From: Clostridiales bacterium
GTDB taxonomy: Bacteria; Bacillota; Clostridia; Oscillospirales; Oscillospiraceae
Reading direction: 5' to 3'
Assembly (NCBI GenBank): GCA_021203685.1
Contig: JAJQAS010000286.1
Location: 1 to 5,867 of the forward strand
DNA: 5,867 nucleotides
The translations under genes and the position numbers were made by a program. Shown piece after piece: positions 1 to 5,863 of this stretch. The stretch's first letter is position 1. Each line of letters opens with the position of its first letter. The notes beneath the pieces were generated by a model. It saw nothing but the letters and a program-made list of their open reading frames with translations, did no database searches and was not told the origin of the DNA.

Positions 1-251
1 CGCCAGGGCTGCTCGCGCCGTCCCACCGCCAGGAACACCATCCCCACCACTACGGCAACCCGCACCAGCGGGTGGGCGGCATAGGACGGCCCCCGGCAGA
101 ATAGGATAGCGGCGTAGAGCGCGCCCAGCACCGCAGCCAGGAAGATCCGCCCGTGGCGGCGGCGCACACCGCCCAGCTTCGCTGCCGTGAAGAGCAGCAG
201 CTCATCCAGCCCCAGGTTCAGCAGAAACAGACTGTCCAGATAGACGACCAA
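1..251 (-). CDS. spoIIGA: Sigma-E processing peptidase SpoIIGA, N-terminal part (runs off left edge)
   Basis: SpoIIGA is the membrane-bound aspartic-type protease that cleaves pro-sigma-E in the mother cell during sporulation. Only the first 83 codons are in the window; the C-terminal protease domain lies beyond position 1. The visible protein begins (M)VVYLDSLFLLNLGLDELLLF, which matches the characteristic family opening (VYLD, then LLN, then D and a leucine run). Hydrophobic segments follow at about residues 3-22, 36-52 and 61-76, consistent with the multi-spanning N-terminal domain. The start is TTG at 251-249: the minus strand has AGGGG eight bases upstream, and the nearby ATG (minus strand, 258-256) is in the wrong frame. 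In other Firmicutes this gene is followed by sigE, which would lie to the left of the window. The family is recognised from sequence memory, not from a search, but the N-terminal pattern is distinctive. Confidence 0.85.
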   Translation of the reverse strand, partial: MVVYLDSLFLLNLGLDELLLFTAAKLGGVRRRHGRIFLAAVLGALYAAILFCRGPSYAAHPLVRVAVVVGMVFLAVGRREQPW

Positions 252-278
252 TGGCTCATCCCCTTTCCCGTGGACAAC

Positions 279-314
279 AGTATACGCCGCCCAACCCTGG
301 AAAAGCCGTCACAA
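279..314 (-). promoter_or_regulatory. Possible spoIIGA promoter with long spacer
   Basis: On the minus strand a near-consensus -10 (TATACT, 284-279) lies 27 bases upstream of the TTG start codon and just ahead of the ribosome binding site. The only -35-like hexamer upstream is TTGTGA (314-309), giving a 24-base spacer. The B. subtilis spoIIG promoter is known for an unusually long (22 bp) spacer and Spo0A activation, so a long spacer is not disqualifying. No convincing Spo0A box was found. This is a weak call resting mainly on the -10 and its position. Confidence 0.3.
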
Positions 315-431
315 CCTGCTTGCCCGAAAAAGAGTGAACATCGGCCTTCTTTTCAGCCGCCCCGCCAAAATCACCGGACAATCTGCATGAGCCGGAACAG
401 GAAAACGCGAAAAATGCCCAGGAGGATGCTT

Positions 432-1019
432 ATGGAACAGTTTTTGCCGGAAGGAAGACTTATTTCTACCCCAGAGAACCAGGCGCTGCTGCGCACGCCG
501 GAGGGCCTGCGGCAGGCCATGGAGGAGCAGACGGTTTTGGAGGCGGTCCCCGACAAATGCGACGCCGCCCACGACCTGCACTTCCGCCTGCTGGGAAAGG
601 AGGTGGTCATGCCCCGAGAGGAATGCGCCGTGGGGCTGGAGGACGGCAGCACCAAGGAGATCGCCATTCTGGGCCGGGTGGGAAAGCCCACCTGCTTTGT
701 GGTGGAGGGGCTGCCCGGCGAGGACGGCGCGGTGGTCCCCCGCATCAGCCGACGGGCGGCCCAGGAACGGTGCCTCCGGTGGTTGATGACCTTGCCTGCG
801 GGGACGATTTTGCCCGCCGCCGTCACACGGCTGGAGCGGTTCGGGGCCTTCGTGTCCGAGGTCATCGAGCAGCTGGAAGCGGGCGAGACCCCCGAGACCA
901 CTGTTTACATGGAAGAGCATTGGTACACCTATGACGACACCGTCTCCACCTTCGAGGTCGACGGCGTTGAGCAGACCACCACTGTCGTCACCGACCAGAT
1001 CGTCGAAGATCAGTATTAA
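432..1019 (+). CDS. Chimeric protein: truncated S1-type RNA-binding protein fused to C-terminus of a sugar-binding protein
   Basis: This encodes 195 residues. Residues 1 to ~141 resemble the S1-domain 'ribosomal protein S1-like' proteins of Clostridia: an opening of the MEQFLPEGRL / TPEN type, a first degenerate barrel with GRVGKPTCFVVEG (about 82-94), SRRAAQE (about 105-111), then the start of a canonical S1 barrel, AAVTRLERFGAFV (about 129-141). In S1 domains the last motif continues as (D)IGCG and about 60 more barrel residues; here it changes abruptly. Residues 142-195 (SEVIEQLEAGETPETTVY onward, an aromatic EEHWYTYDD patch, terminal Tyr) read like the end of a CUT2-type solute-binding protein. 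Valine codons shift too: GTG is used 7 of 12 times before residue 142 and 0 of 8 after. The start is the ATG at 432, six bases after AGGAGG (420-425). There is no signal peptide, so the fusion product would be cytoplasmic. The open frame is certain; the chimeric origin is inferred. Confidence 0.7.
   Translation: MEQFLPEGRLISTPENQALLRTPEGLRQAMEEQTVLEAVPDKCDAAHDLHFRLLGKEVVMPREECAVGLEDGSTKEIAILGRVGKPTCFVVEGLPGEDGAVVPRISRRAAQERCLRWLMTLPAGTILPAAVTRLERFGAFVSEVIEQLEAGETPETTVYMEEHWYTYDDTVSTFEVDGVEQTTTVVTDQIVEDQY
855..1019 (+). other. Probable C-terminal remnant of the transporter's solute-binding protein (ytfQ-type)
   Basis: These 55 codons (54 residues plus stop) have the layout of a CUT2 binding-protein tail: an amphipathic helix (SEVIEQLEAGE), a variable strand with TVYMEEHWYTYDD, and an acidic end closing on Tyr. 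They lie directly upstream of ytfR, where the binding-protein gene is usually found. The signal peptide, lipobox and both sugar-binding lobes (about 280-300 residues) are absent. The assignment rests on position, tail pattern and codon shift. The sequence is too short and variable for certainty without a search. Confidence 0.5.
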
Positions 1020-1331
1020 GGCGAACGCCCTTACGGTATCGCTTTAAACTGTGACCCGTAGGTCAGGGACGTCTGTGAGATCCACTGGCTGACCTGACAA
1101 AAAGGGGAGGAGCAATCCGAGAACGGGTTCTTTGGGTTCTCCTCCCCTGTGTTGTCTCCCCAGGACGGTTCAGCCCCCTTTTTTCGGGCTGGTTCGTCCT
1201 GCGAGGACAGCGAAACAGGCGGCGGCGCACTTCGCCAGGGACGCCCTGTGAGCAGGGACCGCGGGACGCTGCGGTTCCCGTTGTGCGGCGCTGTCGAAAA
1301 ACAAAACCCAAAAAGGAAAGGAGACGAGCAG
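1020..1331 (+). promoter_or_regulatory. Hairpin-rich 312-base leader of the ytfR-ytfT-yjfF genes
   Basis: No gene is visible here, but several inverted repeats are packed in series. 1060-1066/1089-1095 (AGGTCAG/CTGACCT) is perfect. 1103-1112/1139-1148 (AGGGGAGGAG/CTCCTCCCCT) has an inner extension. 1162-1176/1186-1200 is a 15-base stem with one T-T mismatch and some G-T pairs. 1196-1200/1204-1208 (GTCCT/AGGAC) competes with the previous stem. 1236-1240/1244-1248 (CAGGG/CCCTG), and 1255-1262/1271-1279 has one bulge. None is followed by a T-run on the plus strand, so none is a simple plus-strand terminator. Structured spacers between a binding-protein gene and its transporter genes commonly protect the upstream message or reduce downstream expression; that role is inferred here. 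No promoter of good quality was found inside. Confidence 0.5.
1099..1148 (-). terminator. Stem-loop with T-tract on the minus strand only
   Basis: A perfect 10-base inverted repeat (1103-1112 with 1139-1148) has a loop region that can fold further (GAGAA 1119-1123 with TTCTT). On the minus strand the stem is followed directly by TTTTT (1103-1099), the form of an intrinsic terminator. On the plus strand the following bases are GTGTTG, without a T-run. No minus-strand gene precedes it in the window, so its function as a terminator is doubtful; it may simply be an mRNA-stabilising hairpin of the plus-strand transcript. Confidence 0.35.
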
Positions 1332-2852
1332 ATGAAAGACAATGTCGTCTTGACCATGCGGGGGATCAGCATGACCTTCCCGGGCGTCAAGGCATTGGAC
1401 AACGTGGACCTGACCCTCTACAAGGGCGAGATCCATGCGCTGATGGGGGAAAACGGCGCTGGTAAGTCCACCCTCATCAAATGTCTGACCGGCATCAACA
1501 ACTTTGAAGCCGGTGAGATCCATCTGGACGGCATCGACGGGCCGATCCGTAACCATTCCACCCTGGACGCCCAGAAAAAGGGCATCTCCACCGTGTACCA
1601 GGAGGTCAACCTCTGCCCCAACCTGAGCGTGGCGGAGAACCTCTACATCGGCCGTGAGCCGCTGACCAAATTCCACACCATCGACCGCAAGGCCATGGTG
1701 GAAGGGGCCAAGCGCATCATGGCCAGTCTGGACTTCGACATCGACGTGACCCAGAACTTGGAGAACTACTCCCTGGCATTGCAGCAGATGATCGCCATCG
1801 CCCGTGCCGTGGATATGGACTGCAAGGTGCTGATTTTGGACGAGCCCACCTCCTCCCTGGACGACAACGAGGTGGAAAAGCTCTTCAACCTGATGCGACG
1901 CCTCCGGGACGAAGGCGTCAGCATCGTCTTCGTCACCCACTTCCTGGAGCAGGTCTACGCCGTCTGCGACCGCATCACCGTGCTGCGCAACGGCCAGCTG
2001 GTGGGCGAGTATCCCATCGCCGAGCTGCCCCGGGTCAAGCTGGTGGCCGCCATGATGGGCAAGGACTTCGACGACCTGGCCGACATCAAGCCCGAGGGCG
2101 GCATCGATCTGTCCAACGCGGAGATGATGATCGACGCCAAGGGCCTGAGCCACAAGGGCACCATCAAGCCCTTTGATTTGGAAATTCGCAAGGGTGAGGT
2201 GGTCGGTCTCACCGGCCTGCTGGGCTCCGGCCGCAGCGAGCTGGCCCGTGCCATCTACGGCGCGGACAAGGCCCAGACCGGCACCCTGAAGGTCAAGGGC
2301 CAGGAGGTCAAGATCAACGCCCCCATCGACGCCATGAACCTGGGCATGGGTCTGCTGCCCGACGACCGGAAGGCCGAGGGCATCATCGCAGACCTGTCCG
2401 TCCGGGAGAACATCATCCTGGCCCTCCAGGCCAAGCGGGGCCTGGGCCACCTGCTCTCCTACGCCGAGCAGGAGAAGCTGGCCGACGAGTACATCGAGAC
2501 CCTGCAAATCAAGACCGCATCCAAAGAGACCCTCATCAAGCAGCTTTCCGGCGGCAACCAGCAGAAGGTCATCCTGGCCCGGTGGCTGGCCACCGACCCG
2601 GAGTTCCTGATTTTGGACGAGCCTACCCGCGGCATCGACGTGGGCACCAAGACCGAAATTCAGAAGCTGGTCATTCAGCTGGCCCAGGAGGGCAAGAGCC
2701 TCATCTTCATCTCCTCCGAGATCGAGGAAATGCTCCGCACCTGCAACCGCATGGCGGTGCTGCGGGACGGCGCGAAGATCGGCGAGCTGGACGGAGAGCT
2801 GACCCAGGAGCGCGTCATGGCTGCCATCGCAGGCGGAGGTGAATCGGCATGA
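1332..2852 (+). CDS. ytfR: Sugar ABC transporter ATP-binding protein, YtfR type (two ATPase domains)
   Basis: This 506-residue cytoplasmic ATPase energises sugar import by YtfT/YjfF. Domain 1 has Walker A GENGAGKST (39-47), Q-loop VYQE (Q90), a degenerate signature YSLALQQ (146-152), Walker B VLILDEP (166-172) and switch His203 (FVTHF). Domain 2 has an altered Walker A GLLGSGRSEL (295-304, Arg301 in place of Lys), a canonical signature LSGGNQQK (405-412), Walker B FLILDEP (425-431) and SSE (461-463) where the switch His would be. This asymmetry, with one consensus and one altered site, is usual for CUT2 ATPases such as RbsA, MglA and YtfR. Phrases such as VTHFLEQVYAVCDRITVLRNG and ENIILALQAKRG resemble E. 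coli YtfR specifically. Length is normal (E. coli about 500). The start at 1332 follows AAAGGAG (1317-1323) by eight bases; an upstream extension to 1149 runs through the hairpin leader and has no homology. The stop overlaps the next start as ATGA. Confidence 0.93.
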   Translation: MKDNVVLTMRGISMTFPGVKALDNVDLTLYKGEIHALMGENGAGKSTLIKCLTGINNFEAGEIHLDGIDGPIRNHSTLDAQKKGISTVYQEVNLCPNLSVAENLYIGREPLTKFHTIDRKAMVEGAKRIMASLDFDIDVTQNLENYSLALQQMIAIARAVDMDCKVLILDEPTSSLDDNEVEKLFNLMRRLRDEGVSIVFVTHFLEQVYAVCDRITVLRNGQLVGEYPIAELPRVKLVAAMMGKDFDDLADIKPEGGIDLSNAEMMIDAKGLSHKGTIKPFDLEIRKGEVVGLTGLLGSGRSELARAIYGADKAQTGTLKVKGQEVKINAPIDAMNLGMGLLPDDRKAEGIIADLSVRENIILALQAKRGLGHLLSYAEQEKLADEYIETLQIKTASKETLIKQLSGGNQQKVILARWLATDPEFLILDEPTRGIDVGTKTEIQKLVIQLAQEGKSLIFISSEIEEMLRTCNRMAVLRDGAKIGELDGELTQERVMAAIAGGGESA

Positions 2853-3949
2853 GCAAGGTAAGAAAAATCACCCAAATGAAGCTGTTCCTCCCTGTGTTCT
2901 GTATGATTCTGGTCATGCTCATCAACGTCATCTCCGACGTGGCCCAGGGTAAGGTTGCCTGGAGCTTCTTCACCATTTCCATCCGGAACGGCCTGCTCTA
3001 TGGCCGTATCATCGATGTGCTGAACCGCGGCAGTGAGGTGGCCATTCTGGCCATCGGCATGACGCTGGTGGTCTCCTGCTCCGCCGGTACCGACATCTCC
3101 GTCGGCTCCGTCATGAGCCTTTCCGCCTGCTTCTGCTGTATGCTGCTGGCGGGCTACGGCGTGTCCTCCACCAACGAGTTCGCCATGCCCCTCATCGTGG
3201 GCGTCATCGGCTGCCTCGTCATGGGCGCCCTCTGCGGCGCGTTCAACGGCACTCTGGTGGCCTACCTGAACGTGCAGCCAATGGTTGCGACACTCATCTT
3301 GTATTCCGCGGCCCGGGCCATAGGCTTGCTGCTATGTAACAACCTGATCGTCTACGTCCGGGTGTCCAGCGATTTCACCAACGGCTTCTTCGTGGGCTAC
3401 GACATCTTCGGCAGCTACATCGGCCCCGTTCCCACACCCATCATCATCGCGGCGGTGTGCGTAGCCATTATGGCGCTGGTGCTGAAAAAGACGGCGCTGG
3501 GCCTCTACGTCCAGTCCGTGGGCATCAACCGGAAGGCATCCCGCATCGCCGGCCTGAACTCTCAGCGGATCATCCTGCTGTGCTACATCATCTGCGGTCT
3601 GTGCGCGGGCATCGCCGGTCTGGTGGCCTCCTCCCGCATCACCTCCGCCGACTCCAACAACATCGGCCTGAACTATGAGATGGACGCCATCCTGGCGGTG
3701 GCCCTGGGCGGCAACAGCCTGGGCGGCGGCAAGTTCAGCCTTGCCGGTTCCATCATCGGCGCTTACACCATCCAGGCCATCACCACCACTATGTACAACA
3801 TGGGCATTTCCAGCGCCCAGGCCCCGGTGTTTAAGGGCATCATCGTTATCCTCATCGTGGTCATCCAGGCGCCGCCCTTCAAGGCATTTATGGCCAACCG
3901 GAAGGCCAAGCGCCTCCAGGCCCGTGGAAAGGAGGCGGCCAGCGTATGA
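2849..3949 (+). CDS. ytfT: Sugar ABC transporter permease, YtfT type
   Basis: This 366-residue inner-membrane permease belongs to the branched-chain/ribose (BPD_transp_2) family and is one half of the sugar channel. After a short basic N-terminus, the first membrane segment spans about residues 12-28. The hallmark family motif follows a hydrophobic segment (VAILAIGMTLVV): GTDISVG at 80-86. GAFNGTLVAYLNVQPMVATL (130-149) is the conserved loop that contacts the ATPase. A second coupling region, ALGLYVQSVGINRKASRIAG, lies near residues 214-233, and a glycine-rich GGNSLGGGKFSLAGS near 288-302. The end is basic (NRKAKRLQARGK). The start ATG at 2849 overlaps the ytfR stop (ATGA) and is preceded by GGAGGTGA (2835-2842), so the two genes are translationally coupled. 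The paired second permease downstream is typical of the YtfT/YjfF heterodimer, whereas ribose systems usually use one permease twice. Confidence 0.9.
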   Translation: MSKVRKITQMKLFLPVFCMILVMLINVISDVAQGKVAWSFFTISIRNGLLYGRIIDVLNRGSEVAILAIGMTLVVSCSAGTDISVGSVMSLSACFCCMLLAGYGVSSTNEFAMPLIVGVIGCLVMGALCGAFNGTLVAYLNVQPMVATLILYSAARAIGLLLCNNLIVYVRVSSDFTNGFFVGYDIFGSYIGPVPTPIIIAAVCVAIMALVLKKTALGLYVQSVGINRKASRIAGLNSQRIILLCYIICGLCAGIAGLVASSRITSADSNNIGLNYEMDAILAVALGGNSLGGGKFSLAGSIIGAYTIQAITTTMYNMGISSAQAPVFKGIIVILIVVIQAPPFKAFMANRKAKRLQARGKEAASV

Positions 3950-4986
3950 AAAAGCCGGAAAACGCAATTAAGGACCGTAAGCAGATCAATGGCAACACGC
4001 TGCTGCTGCTCATCACCATTGCCCTGTTCATCGTGATGTACGCGGCTGGCTGCGTCGTCTACGCATCCAAGGGCTTCACTCACCTGCAAACCTTCCTGAA
4101 CATCCTCATCAACAACGCCGGCCTGTTGTGCGTGGCCTGCGGCATGACCTGCGTTATGCTCACCGGCGGCATCGACATCTCCGTTGGCGCGCTCATCGCC
4201 ATGGACTGTATGCTGCTGGCCGTGGGCATGGCCGACTGGGGCCTCAATCCCATCCTGCTGTGCGTGCTGGTGCTGGTCATCGGCGTGGTCATCGGCGCGT
4301 TCATGGGCTTCTGCGTGGGCTATCTGGAAATCCAGCCCTTCATCGTCACCATGGCAGGAATGTTCTTCTGTCGGGGCATGACGGCGGTCATTTCCACCGA
4401 CCAGGTCTCCGTCCCCTCCGACAGCCTGTTCTACGTCTGGGCCAACGCCAAGATCACCCTCCCCTTCGGCGGGTACTATAACAAGAAGGGCATCCTTCAG
4501 GTCCCCTACGTCCGCGTGGGCGTGGTGGTCGCCCTCATCGTGCTGGTGGCCATCTTCCTGCTGTTGCGCTACACCAAGTTCGGCCGCAGTCTGTACGCCG
4601 TGGGCGGCAGTGAGCAGTCCGCCGCCATGATGGGCCTGGACGTGAAAAAGACCAAAATGAAGGCCCACATCCTGTCCTCCTTCCTGTGCTCTATCGGCGG
4701 TATCTGCTACTGCCTGAACACCATGGCCGGTTCCGTCTCTCAGGCCACCGGCCTGGAAATGGACGCCATCGCCTCCTCCGTCATCGGCGGCACCCTGCTG
4801 ACTGGCGGCGTGGGCAACGTCATCGGTTCCTTCTTCGGTGTGCTCATCAACGGCACCATCTCCAGTCTGGTCAAGACCAACGGCAAACTGTTGTCCTCCT
4901 GGTCTAACATCGCCACTGCCGCGCTGCTGTGCTTCTTCATCGTGCTGCAAAGCGTCTTTGCCCTGTTGAAGGACCGCAAGAAGTAA
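3946..4986 (+). CDS. yjfF: Sugar ABC transporter permease, YjfF type
   Basis: This 346-residue inner-membrane permease is the second half of the channel. The first membrane segment is at about 18-40. The family motif TGGIDISVG is at 73-81, the ATPase-contact region GAFMGFCVGYLEIQPFIVTM at 117-136, and RYTKFGRSLYAVGGSEQSAA at about 207-226. Several stretches resemble E. coli YjfF closely: IVTMAGMFFCRG, MDAIASSVIGGTLLTGGVG (about 270-288) and the LLSSWSNIA end region. Length is slightly above E. coli YjfF (about 330). The ATG at 3946 overlaps the ytfT stop as ATGA, after AAAGGAGG (3928-3935) with a ten-base spacer. It is the last gene of the operon, with a terminator starting 38 bases after its stop. 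In E. coli the YtfQRT-YjfF system transports galactofuranose; the substrate here is only inferred from that. Confidence 0.92.
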   Translation: MKKPENAIKDRKQINGNTLLLLITIALFIVMYAAGCVVYASKGFTHLQTFLNILINNAGLLCVACGMTCVMLTGGIDISVGALIAMDCMLLAVGMADWGLNPILLCVLVLVIGVVIGAFMGFCVGYLEIQPFIVTMAGMFFCRGMTAVISTDQVSVPSDSLFYVWANAKITLPFGGYYNKKGILQVPYVRVGVVVALIVLVAIFLLLRYTKFGRSLYAVGGSEQSAAMMGLDVKKTKMKAHILSSFLCSIGGICYCLNTMAGSVSQATGLEMDAIASSVIGGTLLTGGVGNVIGSFFGVLINGTISSLVKTNGKLLSSWSNIATAALLCFFIVLQSVFALLKDRKK

Positions 4987-5023
4987 TCCGGCACCAGCCA
5001 CATCAATAAAGAACTGAAACAGG

Positions 5024-5061
5024 GGGGCGTTGCAGAACGAAAAGCTGCAGCGCCCCTTTTT
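5024..5061 (+). terminator. Intrinsic terminator of the transporter operon
   Basis: A 12-base stem, GGGGCGTTGCAG (5024-5035) with CTGCAGCGCCCC (5045-5056), contains a single G-T pair. The loop is nine bases and TTTTT follows directly (5057-5061). It lies 38-75 bases after the yjfF stop codon, in the expected orientation. Confidence 0.9.
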
Positions 5062-5102
5062 CCATGGTTTGAATATCGCCTCATTTTCTGGCTGCTGCGG
5101 GC

Positions 5103-5131
5103 TTGTGCAAGACCTGAGCCTGAGGTATAAT
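5103..5131 (+). promoter_or_regulatory. Promoter of the HD-domain hydrolase gene
   Basis: A perfect -10 hexamer TATAAT (5126-5131) has a partial -35, TTGTGC (5103-5108), exactly 17 bases upstream. It lies between the operon terminator and the next gene, leaving an untranslated leader of about 50 bases. The position after a terminator supports independent transcription by the vegetative sigma factor. Confidence 0.65.
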
Positions 5132-5188
5132 GAAACAAAAGGCGAAACCAGATTGCAAATGGCAGATTGCGCGGAGGAGGAATTTTCG

Positions 5189-5779
5189 ATGGACAGATTA
5201 CAGAAACAGTTCGCGTTTATTTTGGAGGCGGACAAGGAAAAGTTTATTGGCCGCCAGACCTATCTTTCTGACGGGAAGCGGAAGGAGAACGATGCGGAGC
5301 ACGCCTGGCACCTGGCCCTGATGACGATCCTGCTCAGCGAGTACGCCAACGAAGAAATAGATGTGCTGAAAACCGTGACGATGGTGCTGATCCACGACAT
5401 TGTGGAGATCGACGCGGGGGATACCTACGCCTACGACGAGGCGGGCAAGCAGACCCAACGGGCCAGGGAGGAAGCGGCTGCCCAGCGGATTTTTGGGCTG
5501 CTCCCGGAGGATCAGGGGGAGAAGCTGCGCCAGCTCTGGGAGGAGTTTGAGGCTCAGGAGACCCCGGAGGCCAGGTTTGCCCGGACAATGGATAACCTTC
5601 AGCCGATGATGTTGAACGCAGCCAGCGACGGCAAGGCGTGGGTGGAGCACGGCGTTCATCTCAGCCAGATTTTGAACCGGAACCAGCGGACGGCAGAGGG
5701 GTCGGAGACCCTGTGGAAGTACGCCCAGGAGCGGTTTCTGCTGCCCAATCTGGAACGCGGGACGATTTTGAACGATTAA
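5189..5779 (+). CDS. HD-domain phosphohydrolase (YfbR / HDDC2-like, probable 5'-deoxynucleotidase)
   Basis: This 196-residue cytoplasmic enzyme belongs to the HD_3 subgroup of metal-dependent phosphohydrolases. Related proteins (E. coli YfbR, eukaryotic HDDC2) remove phosphate from (deoxy)nucleoside 5'-monophosphates; that activity is inferred. The metal-binding set is complete: His38 in NDAEHAWH (34-41), His69-Asp70 in LIHDIVEIDAGDT (67-79) and Asp135 in ARTMDNLQPMML. Glu73 and Asp78 of the family's HD-IVE-DAGD signature are also present. The arginine of the family's early R-E-N-x-AEH region appears as KRKENDAEH (30-38). The protein is mostly helical and has no signal peptide or membrane segment. 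The start ATG at 5189 follows GGAGGAGG (5173-5180) by eight bases; an open frame upstream to 5030 runs back through the terminator and promoter and is not coding. It has its own promoter and appears unrelated to the transporter. Confidence 0.85.
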   Translation: MDRLQKQFAFILEADKEKFIGRQTYLSDGKRKENDAEHAWHLALMTILLSEYANEEIDVLKTVTMVLIHDIVEIDAGDTYAYDEAGKQTQRAREEAAAQRIFGLLPEDQGEKLRQLWEEFEAQETPEARFARTMDNLQPMMLNAASDGKAWVEHGVHLSQILNRNQRTAEGSETLWKYAQERFLLPNLERGTILND

Positions 5780-5827
5780 AAAAATCTGACGGGACAGTGG
5801 GGTTATGATACCCACGGCCCCGTGTAC

Positions 5828-5863
5828 AAAAACCCACGAAAACCTGCAAAAAACCTGTTGACA
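5828..5863 (+). promoter_or_regulatory. Left half of a promoter: phased A-tracts and perfect -35, cut by window end
   Basis: A perfect TTGACA lies at 5858-5863; the -10 would fall beyond the window. Just upstream are three A-tracts, A5 (5828-5832), A4 (5839-5842) and A6 (5848-5853), with centres about ten bases apart, roughly one helical turn. Such an arrangement bends DNA or acts as an UP element and is common ahead of strong promoters, including those of stable RNA genes. The gene it serves is not visible. Confidence 0.5.

Noticed and set aside
252..430. Spo0A boxes or a plus-strand promoter in the divergent spacer
   Set aside because: TTGTC-type matches are partial and badly placed, and no -35/-10 pair of acceptable quality was found for the plus-strand gene.
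153..431. Upstream in-frame extension of the chimeric gene
   Set aside because: It overlaps the well-supported spoIIGA start on the other strand, and its translation has no family resemblance. AGGAGG at 420-425 points to the ATG at 432.
1149..1331. Upstream in-frame extension of ytfR
   Set aside because: It runs through the inverted repeats, has no homology to ATPase N-termini, and a good ribosome binding site precedes 1332.
1170..2507. 445-codon open frame on the minus strand
   Set aside because: It lies antisense to ytfR, whose motifs are complete. The frame is open because of GC-rich codon bias, and its translation is low-complexity (Q/H/V/D/L-rich) without recognisable domains.
1332..2852. 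Degenerate ATPase motifs (YSLALQQ signature in domain 1, Arg for Lys in Walker A of domain 2) as inactivating mutations
   Set aside because: The same asymmetry is normal in YtfR, RbsA and MglA-type ATPases, so it is not evidence of decay.
5030..5188. Upstream in-frame extension of the HD hydrolase
   Set aside because: It would begin inside the operon terminator and include the TATAAT; the GGAGGAGG site fixes the start at 5189.
3763..5235. 490-codon open frame on the minus strand
   Set aside because: It is antisense to ytfT and yjfF and crosses the operon terminator and the HD gene's promoter. The product is repetitive H/Q/D/G-rich sequence typical of shadow frames.
5797..5815. GTGGG/CCCAC stem after the HD gene as a terminator
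   Set aside because: The stem is only five bases and no T-run follows on the plus strand, so it was not called.
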